A program made the translations under genes and the position numbers. From the NCBI GenBank assembly GCA_033557465.1, contig CM066032.1:60052955-60116954 (forward strand): 64,000 bases of DNA, given 5' to 3'. Under the pieces are notes generated by a model. That model did no database searches. It saw only the letters and a program-made list of their open reading frames with translations, and was not told the DNA's origin. Positions 1 through 10,385 of this stretch are shown here, one piece after another (within the stretch, counting starts at the first letter, position 1; every line of letters begins with the position of its first letter). The stretch is from Ichthyophis bannanicus (lineage: Eukaryota; Chordata; Amphibia; Gymnophiona; Ichthyophiidae).

Positions 1-130
1 ACCATTAGATGATAGAGGGGAAAAGGCCATTGCGGAGGGACTGAATGAATTCTTTGCTTCGGTCTTTACTGAGGATGATGTAGGGATCTTACCCATGATT
101 TAATTTAATTTAATTAGCAGGTTTTTATAT

Positions 131-158
131 ACCGCAACTTCCATAGATCAGTTGCGGT
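131..158 (-). other. 3'-terminal hairpin of L2-I
   Basis: Perfect 9-bp stem (ACCGCAACT at 131-139 pairs with AGTTGCGGT at 150-158) around a 10-nt loop that reads GATCTATGGA on the element strand. It is followed on that strand by TATATAAA and the A/T tail. Its position and shape match hairpins at the 3' ends of the other L2-like LINEs and SINEs of the window. Confidence 0.85.
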
Positions 159-406
159 TTACAATGAACAACAATGAACAAGCAAGGCTGTTTTACAAGG
201 AACGGCAGTAAACATCAATGCTGTTTTTACATATAACAGTGTAAACAGTAATGGGCTCAAATCTAACAGTAACAGATTGGTAGAATTGAGAACTATATAC
301 AGTGAACATGTTTGGAACTATAATACAATTTTAATTAGAAATCTCTGGATATCTTACAAGGTTTTAGTACATATTCCAGTTCGAGGGTCACTTATTGCTG
401 GTGCGG

Positions 407-3400
407 CTATCCCTTTTCTTGTTGTATTTGAGAGTTTGATACGGATGCATAATGTGTTGAGAATAAGTATGTTTTGAGTTTTTTCCTAAACTCCGTGATT
501 TGGGGTGATGATCTTAATTCCGCTGGGATGTTGTTCCACAGTATGGGGGCAGCATGGGAGAAAGCTTTCTTGTTCGTTGATTTTTTGGCTCTTATAAATT
601 CTTTTGGTGTTATTAACTTATTTAATTGGTCTCGTCTTTGTAGGTTATGACTGGGTTCCTTGATGATTAGGTTATTTAATGTACAGGGTGCTGTGTTATT
701 TAGGGCCTTGTATGTGGTTAACAGAGTTTTATACTGTATGCGGCATTGGATTGGGAGCCAGTGTAGGGACTCTAAGATAGGTGTAATATGTTGGAAGGGA
801 ACTGTTTTTATGATTGTCTTGGCTGCTGCATTTTGTGCTAGTTGTAGTCTTTTTAAGTTTTGATTTGTTACGCCTAGTAAGGTTAAGTTTGCAAAGTCAA
901 AGTGGGGTGTTATGATAGCTTGTATTATGCGTTGGAAATCCTGTAGGTGCAGTAGGGGGCGGAGTTGCTTTAATATTTTAAGTTTGTAATAAACTTTCTT
1001 TGTTATATTTCTTATCTGTGGGTCCATACTGAGGTGTTTGTCTAGTATTACTCCTAGGTACCGTATTTCAGTTTTTATTGTGATATCATTGTTTTGCAGT
1101 GAGATCTGTGGTGGTGGGGTGAATGATGTGTTTTTGGTTACTATTAGGGCTTCCGTTTTTGCATGGTTAATGTATAAGTTATTTTCATTTAGCCAATTGT
1201 TTATTTCGCTGAGGCATGTATTGATAAGTAATGTAGGGATGTTTGGTATTGTGAAAGGTACATATAACATTATGTCGTCTGCGTAAATGTGATATAATAC
1301 TTTGTGTTTTTTGAATATTTGGCAAATGTGTTTTATGTATATATTAAATAGAAGCGCTGACAGGGCAGAGCCTTGGGGGAGGCCTAGTTCCTGATTGTAT
1401 GTTTTTGATGTAAGGTTACCGATGCGGACTGTTTGGGTTCGGTTGCTTAAGTATGAGGAAAACCATTTTAGAACAGTGGATGTTATTCCTACTTGTCGCA
1501 ATTTGCTTATCATCGTTGTATGGTGAACACTATCAAAAGCTGCCGATATGTCAATGAAAATGAGTAGGAATGCCTGTTTTGAATTATCAATGCCTCTTAC
1601 GAGCGTATCAATTAGAACTGTTAGCAGTGTCTCCACCCCATGTCGGGGGCGGAATCCATACTGCTGATTGTCAAGGGGGGTTGAGCTGTCGATGTATTCT
1701 TGTGTCTGGATTTGAACTGCTTTTTCGATCAGTTTAGCCAAAAATGGGATACTTGATATGGGTCTGTAGGACTTAGGTGATAATTTGTCAAGAGCGGAGT
1801 TTTTTAAGATAGGGCGGATTTGGGCATGCTTTAGTGATGGGGGTAAGTACCCATTTTTTAGTGAGAGATTTATTATGGGGAGTATGAATTGGGATAGTAT
1901 AGATATTGAGTTTTTTATCCAATTTACTGGGCATGGGTCAAGTAGTGAGGTTGTTGTGTTAAGATTTGTTATAATGTTCTTAAGTGATACAGTATTTAGA
2001 GGTTGGAAGTCCGTCCATTCCTCATTATGTTGTATTTGAGTCGGTTGTTTAGGACTTGGTAACTGGGGGTGGGACGTAATTTTGTCTATGTAATAGTTTG
2101 CCATTTCCTGTGGTGAGATTTCTATGGTATCATTGCTGGAGAGGTGGTTGTTGTTTGTTAGCTTTTGGGCTATTGAGAATAGTTCTCTAGGTTTGTTTAT
2201 CGCATTGTTTATTATAGAGGTATGGTAGTTTTTCTTAGCATTGTTAGTTGCGTGTTTATATGAATTAAGGAGAGTGATGTATGAGTCCTTATTAATGGTG
2301 TTTTTATTTTTCCTCCATTTGCATTCAGCTTTCCTTAGATTTCTTTTTAGTAGGTGTAATGTGTTATTATACCAAGGAGCTTGGGTAGCTTTAGTACGGG
2401 TGTTCTTCTTGGTCACCTGTTTGTTGGCAGCTGCATTGTGAATGATTTCGTGCCAGCTTGTGACTGCTGTGTCAAGGTCCTGGGGTGTGTTCGATAGTTT
2501 GGGGATTATTAGGTCTAGAAATTCTTGTTCATTATATTTTTTAAATCTGTGGGTTAGTGTGGATGTTTGTGTTCGTCTTACTGTCGTGTTGTTAATTGCG
2601 ATATTGAAGTTGATGAGGTGATGGTCAGACCACGGGGTTGGGGTGCATTTGAGGGAGTTAGAGTTATAGGTTTTGTAGAGTACATCTGGCAGCAGGACCA
2701 GGTCGAGTGTATTACCCTTACTGTGTGTGCTGTTGGTTATTATTTGGTGAAAATCCATGTCTGTAGTGGCATCTAGAAAGAGGGAGGCATTTGATGCTGC
2801 TAGGGAGGGGAGGTTAAAATCCCCGAGCATTATTGTTGGATTCTGGTCAGTGGAGGAGCTTAGGTAATTGATTAGAGGGTCAAGGCCTTCTGCTGATTGG
2901 TCTGGGGGTCTATAAATAAGACAGATATTTATTGAGCCAGTTTTAATAATAAGTGTATCGATGTTTGTGGGTAGTTTGGATTGTAATTGTTTGGCTTTGA
3001 GTTCTTTTTTTGACATTATTAGCACACCACCACCTTTTTTGTGGGTTCTATGTGTGTAAAAGGTGTCGTAGTTATTGTTGCTTAGTTGGTTTATGTAGAC
3101 GTTATCTGATTCTGTTAACCATGTCTCTGTTACACATAAAACGTCTGGGGTATTGCTTTCTAATATATCTGTGAAAATGGGCAGCTTATTTTTCATTGAT
3201 CTGGCGTTTATTAGGGTTATTGATAAGTAGTCAGTACTTATACATGGGTTAAGGTTTTTAGTCTGAGTGTGAGCTGTGTATTTTACATGGATTAATCTAC
3301 TGTGGTTCACCTTGGGATGGTGTTCTTGGTAAGGTTGCCATTCTGAGGGGTTGTATCTTCTTGGGCTGTGTATGATTGGTATATTTTTAATGTTATAGTT

Positions 3401-3487
3401 ATTTAGGCTGTTGGCAATGATAGTTAGTATAGATATAGTGAAGCAAATTATTGACAATCTGGTTTTGGAGAAGCTGATTAAAGGCAT
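407..3487 (-). CDS. LINE ORF2-type polyprotein, endonuclease plus reverse transcriptase, intact
   Basis: Uninterrupted ORF of 1,026 aa from the ATG at 3,487. The frame is open further upstream, but that part is antisense CR1 beyond the insertion junction at about 3,584, so 3,487 is the first ATG inside the element. Residues 1-30 are hydrophobic (MPLISFSKTRLS then IICFTISILTIIA), signal-anchor-like. The apurinic-type endonuclease spans about 88-330: INARSMKNK near 92-100, VTETWL with the catalytic Glu near 121, LGDFNLP, and WSDHHLINF. The RT spans about 480-800: SYRPISSIPFLAKLIEK, QQYGFRPRHG, FIDISAAFDSVHH, LPQGSALSALLFN, and the catalytic YADD at about residue 735 (1,274-1,285). The C-terminal domain ends with the WNNIPAELRSS and FRKKLKTYLF signatures. 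The product would nick DNA and prime reverse transcription of its own RNA at the target. The intact frame suggests a relatively recent insertion. Confidence 0.93.
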   Translation of the reverse strand: MPLISFSKTRLSIICFTISILTIIANSLNNYNIKNIPIIHSPRRYNPSEWQPYQEHHPKVNHSRLIHVKYTAHTQTKNLNPCISTDYLSITLINARSMKNKLPIFTDILESNTPDVLCVTETWLTESDNVYINQLSNNNYDTFYTHRTHKKGGGVLIMSKKELKAKQLQSKLPTNIDTLIIKTGSINICLIYRPPDQSAEGLDPLINYLSSSTDQNPTIMLGDFNLPSLAASNASLFLDATTDMDFHQIITNSTHSKGNTLDLVLLPDVLYKTYNSNSLKCTPTPWSDHHLINFNIAINNTTVRRTQTSTLTHRFKKYNEQEFLDLIIPKLSNTPQDLDTAVTSWHEIIHNAAANKQVTKKNTRTKATQAPWYNNTLHLLKRNLRKAECKWRKNKNTINKDSYITLLNSYKHATNNAKKNYHTSIINNAINKPRELFSIAQKLTNNNHLSSNDTIEISPQEMANYYIDKITSHPQLPSPKQPTQIQHNEEWTDFQPLNTVSLKNIITNLNTTTSLLDPCPVNWIKNSISILSQFILPIINLSLKNGYLPPSLKHAQIRPILKNSALDKLSPKSYRPISSIPFLAKLIEKAVQIQTQEYIDSSTPLDNQQYGFRPRHGVETLLTVLIDTLVRGIDNSKQAFLLIFIDISAAFDSVHHTTMISKLRQVGITSTVLKWFSSYLSNRTQTVRIGNLTSKTYNQELGLPQGSALSALLFNIYIKHICQIFKKHKVLYHIYADDIMLYVPFTIPNIPTLLINTCLSEINNWLNENNLYINHAKTEALIVTKNTSFTPPPQISLQNNDITIKTEIRYLGVILDKHLSMDPQIRNITKKVYYKLKILKQLRPLLHLQDFQRIIQAIITPHFDFANLTLLGVTNQNLKRLQLAQNAAAKTIIKTVPFQHITPILESLHWLPIQCRIQYKTLLTTYKALNNTAPCTLNNLIIKEPSHNLQRRDQLNKLITPKEFIRAKKSTNKKAFSHAAPILWNNIPAELRSSPQITEFRKKLKTYLFSTHYASVSNSQIQQEKG

Positions 3488-3591
3488 TTTGTCTAGAGTG
3501 GCGAGGGCTAGTGTATTGTCAATTGTAAGTATAGAGTGATGTAATGTAGTAAGAGATATTATTTGTAGCAAAAAGGGTTTTACTGATTTAA

Positions 3592-4297
3592 AGGGGATGC
3601 TACAGACAAAAGAAATATCAATACACCAGGAACATGTATTGCAACTATTTGATAAGCTGAAGAGTAGCAAATCACCTGGGCCGGATGGTATACATCGAAG
3701 GGTGTTGAAAGAACTAAAATATGAGATTGCAAACCCACTATTAGTAATCTGTGAACTATCATTAAAATCATCTGTAATACCTGAAGATTGGAGGATCACC
3801 AATGTAACGCCAATTTTTAAAAAAGGTTCATGGGGTGATCTGGGAAACTACAGAACAGTGAGCCTGACGTCAGTATCGGGAAAAATGGTAGAAACCATCA
3901 TAAAGAATAAAATTACTCAGCATGTAGTTAGTCATGGCTTAATGGGAGACAGCCAACATGGCTTTAGACAAGGAAGATCTTGTTTTACTAATCTGTTATG
4001 TTTTTTTGAAGGTGTGAATGAATAGGTAGACAAAGGTGAGTCGGTAGATATAGTGTATCTGGACTTTCAGAAAGCCTTTGACAAGCTCCCTCATCAGAGA
4101 CTTTTGGCAAAGCTAAAAAGTCAAGGGATAGGAGGCAGTGTACTATTGTGGATTAGGAACTGGTTAAAATATAAAAAGCAGAGTGTGGGGCTAAATGGCC
4201 AATTTTCCCAATGGAAAAAGGTGAATAGTGGAGTACCCCAGGGATCTGTGTTGGGTCTGCTGCTTTTTGACATATTTATGATTTATGACATATATAT
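3592..4297 (+). pseudogene. CR1-I reverse transcriptase, N-terminal half (broken)
   Basis: Two consecutive open stretches (3,597-4,025 and 4,053-4,297) encode the RT fingers and palm of a CR1-type ORF2. Visible motifs are KSPGPDGIH, the GNYRTVSLTS block, HGFRQGRSC, YLDFQKAFDKLPH (palm aspartate) and [14 protein letters not shown] at about 4,023 separates the two stretches. The first ATG of the open frame (3,597) is not a natural start, because the upstream CR1 sequence continues beyond the L2 insertion at 1-95. The protein is cut by the SINE at about 4,298 directly after the PQGSVLG block, before the YADD-equivalent FADDT motif, which appears at 4,610-4,625. It once encoded EN/RT for target-primed reverse transcription. 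It cannot be functional now. Confidence 0.9.
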
Positions 4298-4572
4298 GGA
4301 GGGAAGAGTGGCCTAGTGGTTGGGGCAAGGTACTACAGGCCGGAAGGTCGGTGGTTCAAATCCCACTAGAGGACAGCAACCTTGGGCCGGAAGGACTGGG
4401 GTTTCTAGTCCCACAGGTGCTCCTTGTGGTCTTGGGCAAGCCACTTAACCCTCCATTGCCCATGTTCCCTGTAAGTATTAGTGTATGTGTCTCATATCCC
4501 CTCGTGTTAAATGTATCCCCCAACCGCTTTGACCCGGTGAAAAGCGGAATATAAATGCAGCTAAATAAATTT
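4298..4572 (+). mobile_element. SINE-1: tRNA-headed CORE-SINE with L2-like tail
   Basis: The head carries a pol III A box (TGGCCTAGTGG, 4,309-4,319) and B box (GGTTCAAATCC, 4,353-4,363). The middle holds a CORE-like block, CTTGGGCAAGCCACTTAACC at 4,431-4,450, closely resembling the CTTGGGCAAGTYACTTAACC core of mammalian MIR. The tail has the L2-type hairpin (arms CCGCTTT 4,524-4,530 and AAAGCGG 4,541-4,547, 10-nt loop) and ends in an AAATAAAT-type tail. It is inserted in the RT of CR1-I. I could not settle the target duplication. Confidence 0.9.
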
Positions 4573-4743
4573 ATAAACCTGGAAAAGGGAATAACGAGTG
4601 AGGTTATCAAATTTGCAGATGACACAAAACAATTTAAAGTTGTTAAAACCCATGGGGATTGTGGAAAATTGCAAGAAGATCTTGATAAATTGGAAGACTG
4701 GGCATCAAAATGGCAGATGAAATTTAATGTGGACACGTGCAAA

Positions 4744-5857
4744 GTTGTTGTTGTTGTTGTTGTTAAGTGCCGTCGAGTCGGAGTCGACTCATGGCAACCC
4801 TCTGGATAGCTATCCTAAATTGTGTTCGGTCTTCAGTCAGGCGGCTCATTGTTGACAGACTGGTACCCGTAGCTGCTGTTATTGTATCGATCCATCTCAT
4901 TGCTGGCCTTCCTCTTTTGCGTTGACCTTCTATCTTGCCAAGCATAATGTCTTTCTCTAATGATCTCTCTCTCTTCGCATGATGTGTCCAAAGTATGAAA
5001 GTCGAAGTCTTGTCATCTGAGCTTCTAAAGAAAGCTTAGGTTTGATCTCCTCTAGTACCGACTTGTTTGTTCTTCGGGCAGTCCATGTTATACACAGTAT
5101 TCGCCGCCAGCACCATAATTCAAAGGCATCAATTTTCTTCCTGTCTATCTTTTTCACTGTCCAGCTTTCACATCCATATGATGTTATTGAAAATACCATG
5201 GCTTGAACAAGTCGAATCTTTGTATGGAGAGAGACATCTCTGCTCTTGAGAATCTTATCTAGGTCTTTCATAGCCATTCTGCCAAGAGCAATGCGTCATC
5301 TGATTTCTTGACTGCTTGTTGCTTCTTTATTGATAGTTGATCCAAGTAGGTTAAAGTTGTTCACGATTTCAATTTCTTCTCCTTCAACGATGAACCTGTT
5401 GATTATGCCAGTTGTCATGATCTTTGTCTTCTTTACATTAAGGTGCAGGCCCATTTTGAGACTATGTTCTTTGATTGTGAGAAGCAAATGTTTCAGATCA
5501 TCTTCACTTTCAGCCAGTAATGTGGTATCATCAGCATAGCGAAGGTTGTTGATGAGTCTTCCACCAATCTTCACACCTCTGTTGTCTTCATACAATCCTG
5601 CTTTTCTGATGATTCGTTCTGCATAGAAATTAAACAGGTAGGGGGAAAGTATGCAGCCTTGTCTTACACCTTTGCTTATTTTAAACCATTCTGTTTCTCC
5701 TTGTTCCGTTCGAACTGTTGCTTCTTGATCAATGTACAGATTGCGCAAGAGAACGATCAGGTGTTCTGGTATACCCATGCTTCTTAATGTGGCCCAGAGT
5801 TTCTCATGGTTTACACAGTCAAAAGCCTTGCTATAGTCGATAAGGCACAAATAGATA
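4744..5857 (-). mobile_element. RTE/BovB-like LINE, 5'-truncated
   Basis: The minus-strand element ends at 4,744-4,764 in (AAC)n, the 3' microsatellite typical of BovB/RTE, preceded by the family hallmark around GAGTCGACTCCGACTCGACGG. It encodes RT palm to C-terminus only, so it is 5'-truncated at about 5,857. It interrupts CR1-I right after GTGCAAAG, in the middle of the KCKVMHLG motif, and CR1 resumes with CCTAGG. Confidence 0.9.
4763..5850 (-). pseudogene. RTE/BovB reverse transcriptase, C-terminal two thirds (frameshifted)
   Basis: Three minus-strand blocks (5,850-5,296, 5,277-4,957 and 4,945-4,763) form one protein with frame breaks near 5,286 and 4,950. Block 1 carries the palm motif CLIDYSKAFDCVNH, the KGVRQGCILSPYLFN block and the catalytic LRYADDTTLL. 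Block 2 carries the SYGCESWT and FELWCWRRIL region (the latter typical of RTE-clade C-termini) and the YFGHIMRR motif. Block 3 carries the MLGKIEGQRKRGRPAMRW ending. These identify the RTE/BovB lineage, which is known for patchy, transfer-like distribution in vertebrates. With the two frame breaks and no endonuclease it is inactive. Confidence 0.9.
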
Positions 5858-6345
5858 TCCTAGGAAAAGAAAAACCTAAACTATGGTTACAAGATGCAAG
5901 GTTACACATTAGGAACCACCACCCAGGAAAAGGATTTAGGTGTCATTGTGGATAACATGTTAAAACCTACCACCCAGTGTGCAGCGGCGGCCAAGAAAGC
6001 AAATAGAATGCTGGGTATCATAAGGAAAGAAATGGAAATCGTTCCATGGTGCAACCGCATCTTGAGTATTGTGTACAATTCTGGTCGCCGTATCTTTAAA
6101 AAGTATATAGCATTATTAGAAAAGGTACAGAGTGAAGAGAGGCTAAAAAGGTTCGGGCTCTTCGACCTGGAAAAGAGTCGGCTGAGGGGAGATATGATAG
6201 AGGTCTATAAATTAATGAATGGAGTGGAACGGGTAAACGTAGATCGATTGATTACGCCATCAAAATATAGAAAGACTAGGTGACATGCAATGAAGCTACA
6301 GAGTAATTTATTTATTTTATTTTATTTTATTACAGTCTTTTATAT

Positions 6346-6371
6346 ACCGCGCTATTTGGTATCAGCGCGGT
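6346..6371 (-). other. 3'-terminal hairpin of L2-II
   Basis: Perfect 8-bp stem ACCGCGCT (6,346-6,353) with AGCGCGGT (6,364-6,371) and a 10-nt loop (GATACCAAAT on the element strand), followed on that strand by TATATAAAAG. The stem sequence differs from that of L2-I at several paired positions, yet pairing is kept. Confidence 0.85.
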
Positions 6372-6823
6372 TTACATGAAAACAAAATCAACAGAATAAC
6401 AAACTATTCTGTGTTTACAGAGAACAGGTGTAAAAACTTGGGTAACATAGGGTAACTATTTACAAGTATCAATTATATACAGGTGTCATGACAATGCACA
6501 GTGATTCTATATATTGTACTGAGGAAGTTGATGAGGCTATCTGATAATGAAGGTGTGGCTATTTTTGTTGGTGGAGTTGGATTGGGGTATTGTTGACTGG
6601 GTAGTATTTGAGGAATAGGTGATGTTTAAGTGCTTTCCTGAACTGGGTTAAGTCGGTGATAGCACGAATGTTCGATGGTAGAGCATTCCAGCATCTTGGG
6701 GTGCAAAATCTGAATGCCCTGTTTGCTGTTGTCTGGGCGCATTTTGTTACTGCTTTTGGAATTATTAGTGTGTTTATTGTTGTCGGCCTTCTGGATCTAT
6801 TAGGTGGAGTGGCGTGAATGAGT

Positions 6824-9599
6824 TCAGTTAGTGAGGAGGATGAAAGACCGTTGATGGCCTTGAAGGTTAACAGTAAGGTCTTGAAAACGAGCCTTCCATG
6901 TATGGGGAGCCAGTGAAGCTGCTTTAAAGATAGGCGTCACGTGCTCGTTTCTGGCGGCGCCCTGAAGGACTCTCGCTGCAGTATTCATGGCGAGTTGTAG
7001 CGGGTTAATGGTAGACTGTGGGAGGCCTTGTAGGATTGCGTTGGCATAGTCAAAATGCGGTAGAATTAACACCTGGTATATTGTCCTGAAATCTTCTGGA
7101 TCCAGTAGGGAGCGCAAATGCTTGAGAGTCCGGATCTTGAAATAAACAGCTCTTACTATGTTACCTATGTGCGTTTTCATATCAAGATGCTGGTCCAACG
7201 TAACCCCCAGGTATCGTATTGTTGATTTTGTTTGAAGTTCTGCTTCTTTGACGCTTATGTGGGGTGGTGGGGTGAAATTGTGGTCCCTTGAGATGAATAG
7301 TACCTCTGTCTTCTTGTGTTGGATACGGAGGTTTTGGGATTGGAGCCAATCGGAGACTGTGTCGAAACATTCTATCAGAGGGGAGAGGTTCAGATGCTCT
7401 GTCGAGAATGGTGTGTAGAGTAGGATATCGTCGGCATATATTAGGCAGTTTACATTGAAAGATCTGATGAGATTGCAGATGGGTTGCATGTATATGTTGA
7501 AAAAGAGTGATGAAAGGGAGGAACCTTGTGGAACTTCCTGGCTTTGGTGGAAAGGTTCTGATGTTGCTGCTCCATATCTTACATGTTGCCATCTTTCAGC
7601 CAGATATGATTTACACCATTCCAGAGCATTGCCACAGATGCCCTTCTCTTTAAGTCGCCCCAGGAGAATCTCGTGATTTATTGAGTCGAATGCTGCGGCG
7701 ATGTCAAGGAAGATAAGCACAAATCCTTGACGGATGTTGTCGATGCCTGTGATTACGTTGTTGAAAAGGGTGGTAAGGAGAATTTCTACGCCATGATACT
7801 CCCTAAAACCATGTTGGCAGTGGTCTAGTGGGGCTGCGGAGTCTATGTGCTCTTGTATTTGTCTTTGTGCTTCTTTCTCGATAATCTTAGCTAGGAGAGG
7901 TATGCTGGCTATAGGTCTGTATGAGTCAGCCTTCTAGGGGCTTAGTTTGGTGCTTTTTAATAGAGATCTAATTGAAGTATGTTTAAGGGCTGTAGGAAAC
8001 GATCCAGTTGTGAAAGATAGGTTAATAAGCCTTGTTATGAAGGGACTGAACTCGCTGCGTAGCTCCTTAATCCTGTAGGCTGGGCAGGGGTCAGTTTGTG
8101 CTGTGGTGGTGTTAAGAGATGTAATAGTGTCCTCGACATTTTTCCTGGAAGGTGTGGAGAACGTTGACAAGGACATTGTGCAGGTTGACTCTTGTGATGT
8201 GACTACTGAGATTCTGTCAGTCTGTAGTAGTCTTGAGGGTGAATTTCATCTTGCTGCTCCGGGGATGGTTCCTTCGATAAGTTGTTGACTAAGTTGAACA
8301 GGTCTCATGGCTTGTTTAGTGATCTTTTGAGTGTGTCTGTGTGAAATTGCTTCATTTTCATCGTGATTGTATCCCGGTGGATTGCTAGGTGGAGTTTGTA
8401 GGATGCTTGGTCCTCCATGGAGCGCGATCGGCGCCATCGTTTTTCAAGCCTACGTAAATGTGCGAGAGATGATCTCAGCTCTGGGGAGTACCATGGTGCA
8501 GACTTTCTTTTCCTTGGGATGTTGCTATGATAAGGGCGTTGAGCAATAGTGCTGAGGTTGCTGTTCCAAAAGGAGATCATGTTATCGAGGTTGAGTGTTG
8601 TGTCATTGAGGAGTGGGCCGGTTTCTGACAATATGAGTTCTCTGTTGAATGATCGGAAATTCCGTGCTGAGGCTCTTGTGGAGTTGTTCTGCCGTGTGTT
8701 ATCTTTCGATTGTTTGTCATGGATGGGTATCAGGAAGTTGATAAGCTTGTGGTCTGACCAGGGTACGGAGGTAATAGACGTCACTAGGTCATGGCCTGGA
8801 TCAGGAACTGTCACTGGGGCAAAGACCAGGTCTAGAGTGTTACCTTTTAGATGTGTGGATTCATTGATTATTTGTTTGTAACGCAGGTCCTTGATAGCTT
8901 CAAGGAAGGCGGTCGACTGGCTGTGTTGTAGAGATGGAATATTGAAATCTCCCAGTATCCAGTTTGGTATGCTAGGATTGTGAGTATTGGCGGCTAGGTC
9001 TAATATAGTTGGGAGGTCGTCAGAGGAGGATAACGGGGCTCTGTATAACAGGATGATGGAGCACAGCTTGTTTGCGACAGTTACTGCGTCAAGGTTGATA
9101 CTAGTAGAGTTAATTGTGTGGAAATGGAGGTTCGTCTTGGTGAGGATGAGTGTTCCCTCTCCTCTCTTATTTTCCCTGTGTTGTGTGTGTATGGAGAAAT
9201 TGGGGGGGGAGGAGTTGGTTGAGGAGGACGTTGTCTTCACATGATAGCCAAGTTTCTGTGATCATGAGAATATCCAGATCAAGGGAGGATATTATGTCTG
9301 AGATGATCGGCCACTTCTTCCAGATTGAGCGTGCGTTTGAGGGCACATTTTAGGCTTGTTGGCAGGGGGGATTCATATTGCTTGGCTTTCTTGGAGGGTT
9401 GGAGTGCGATGTGTAGCAAGTGGGAGTAGCGTGTGTGGGGTTCTCCTTTAGGGTAGTGATGGGGGGCCCCTGACCCTCTCTTACCATGGCTCAGCAAGAT
9501 TGGGATATGGTTGGGTGAGGGGGATAAGGCAAAAGAGTTGCCGAGCAAACTTGTGGTAAGGAGGTAACAACTGACTAAGGCAGAGAGGAGGAATGCCAT
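6824..9599 (-). pseudogene. L2-II endonuclease-RT ORF, multiple frameshifts
   Basis: The protein starts with a hydrophobic, signal-peptide-like N-terminus (MAFLLSALVSCYLLTTSLLG from 9,599). The endonuclease lies in 9,240-8,305 (WILGDFNIPS, STHLKGNTLDLVF, WSDHKLINF). The linker is in 8,437-7,934, and RT palm to thumb is in 7,720-6,824 (FLDIAAAFDSINHE, VPQGSSLSSLFFNIY, YADDILLYTP, IRYLGVTLDQHLDM). At least four frame or stop breaks separate these blocks (about 9,260, 8,300, 7,930 and 7,720). The same domain order is intact in L2-I. Function would be target-primed retrotransposition, but this copy is dead. Confidence 0.85.
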
Positions 9600-10139
9600 T
9601 TTGGGATTTTTATTGAGCGTGGCAGAATATGTGTGGAAAGGTCAGTGTTTGAGAGGCTTTTTAAGTAGGCTGATAGATGCTAATTTCGACTGGCAGGATT
9701 GTGCAGAGAGTGATTTTCTATTCGCTATGCAGTTAGGAACGTGCTATGGGTGAATTATATGCGTGGTAATAGGCATGAAGCAATCATAAAACTGGTAGCA
9801 GATATTATATAGTTGGTAACGGGCATGGAGCATAGATGTTTGTTAAGGTAGGTATACAAGTATAAGACATGAAAATGGCATCAGTAGGAATGCATGAAGG
9901 CAACATTCAGACATGTGGATCATGTAGTTGAAAGAGGACAGGCAGCGAGCAAGTATAATAAATGTGCAGTACTGTTAGGCAGATAGGTATCCACAGACTA
10001 AATTATGAGCGCTGCAGAGAGGAGAATTCTAGGTGTTAGAGTACCTACTTTGCTGGTCAGAGCATTGAGGCGCTTGCTGGGACTAAAGCTTCTTAATCGA
10101 GGTCAGCATGGTTGAGTTCGAACCCTGTCTACAGGTCCA

Positions 10140-10385
10140 CGCCTAAGGGCCACGCCAAAGGGCCCTCTGGCGAGGCCCTCAGGCGCGGGCCTGCCAGGCG
10201 TGGGCGCACCCGGTGGCGCTTCCTTTAAGAAGGCAGGCTGGAGCCCCGATTGGGCAGCTGGTCAAGATGGCTGTTCCCGCCTCCACTGTGGTGGTGAGAG
10301 CTCGATCCCCGGAGGGGAGAGCAGCTGGAGCCGGCTGGAGAGCGTCCCTTTCCTAGCGCCCGATGGCGCTTCCTTTAATCTATTA
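10140..10385 (-). promoter_or_regulatory. GC-rich palindromic 5' module of L2-II (candidate promoter)
   Basis: 10,140-10,185 is a 46-nt inverted repeat in which 20 of 23 positions per arm are complementary, centred on AAGGGCCCT. On the element strand CCAATCGGGG lies just upstream (about 10,245), and the motif TTAAAGGAAGCGCC occurs twice. The same palindrome recurs near 14,584 and 18,064. LINE 5' UTRs carry internal promoters, so that role is plausible here, but it is inferred. Confidence 0.5.

Larger units (their letters stand above)
104..3583 (-). mobile_element. L2-I: near-complete L2-like LINE inserted into CR1-I
   Basis: This minus-strand non-LTR retrotransposon has a 5' UTR of about 100 nt, one long ORF, a 3' UTR with a terminal hairpin (131-158) and an ATTTA-type A/T-rich tail. 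It is bounded by an 8-bp direct repeat TGATTTAA at 96-103 and 3,584-3,591, the expected product of target-primed insertion (tail-derived ambiguity is possible on the 3' side). It sits in CR1-I: the CR1 text breaks after ACCCATG and resumes with TTAAAGG on the far side. The endonuclease and RT sequence style resembles the vertebrate L2 group. I assign it to that group by motif likeness, not by phylogeny. Confidence 0.9.
4573..6300 (+). pseudogene. CR1-I RT catalytic core and thumb, interrupted by RTE insertion
   Basis: 4,573-4,743 carries the catalytic KFADDTKQF segment and the [17 protein letters not shown] block. The reading then breaks into the RTE/BovB insertion and resumes at about 5,858 with the YTLGTTTQEKDLGVIVDN region (open stretch 5,894-6,283), the ALLEKVQ block and the RLRGDMIEVYKLMNGVERVNVD block. 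The remaining C-terminus and 3' UTR are at 10,386-10,724, after the L2-II insertion. Compared with intact relatives, part of the segment around PLYRSMVRPHLEYC is deleted near 6,050. Clearly a pseudogene. Confidence 0.85.
6309..10385 (-). mobile_element. L2-II: near full-length L2-like LINE, degraded
   Basis: Minus-strand element with a TTTTA-type tail at 6,309-6,336, a 3' hairpin (6,346-6,371), a 3' UTR, RT and endonuclease regions, an N-terminal region to 9,599 and a GC-rich 5' UTR of about 790 nt running to about 10,385. It interrupts CR1-I between GAGTAA and CTATTTAAG. The 5' UTR holds two copies of a TTAAAGGAAGCGCC motif (element strand) and the palindromic module at 10,140-10,185. It shares its family with L2-V at 21,985-24,190 (both read SYL, (S/A)(D/E)RWQHVR and related text). 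Confidence 0.88.

Noticed and set aside
3488..3802. N-terminal 105 residues of the long minus-strand frame ending at 407
   Set aside because: This part is antisense to CR1-I beyond the L2-I junction at about 3,584 (plus its 5' UTR); the element's own first ATG is at 3,487.
4309..4370. Stand-alone tRNA gene suggested by A and B boxes
   Set aside because: The boxes lie in a SINE head repeated four times with a core and LINE tail; no cloverleaf with acceptor and anticodon arms could be made.
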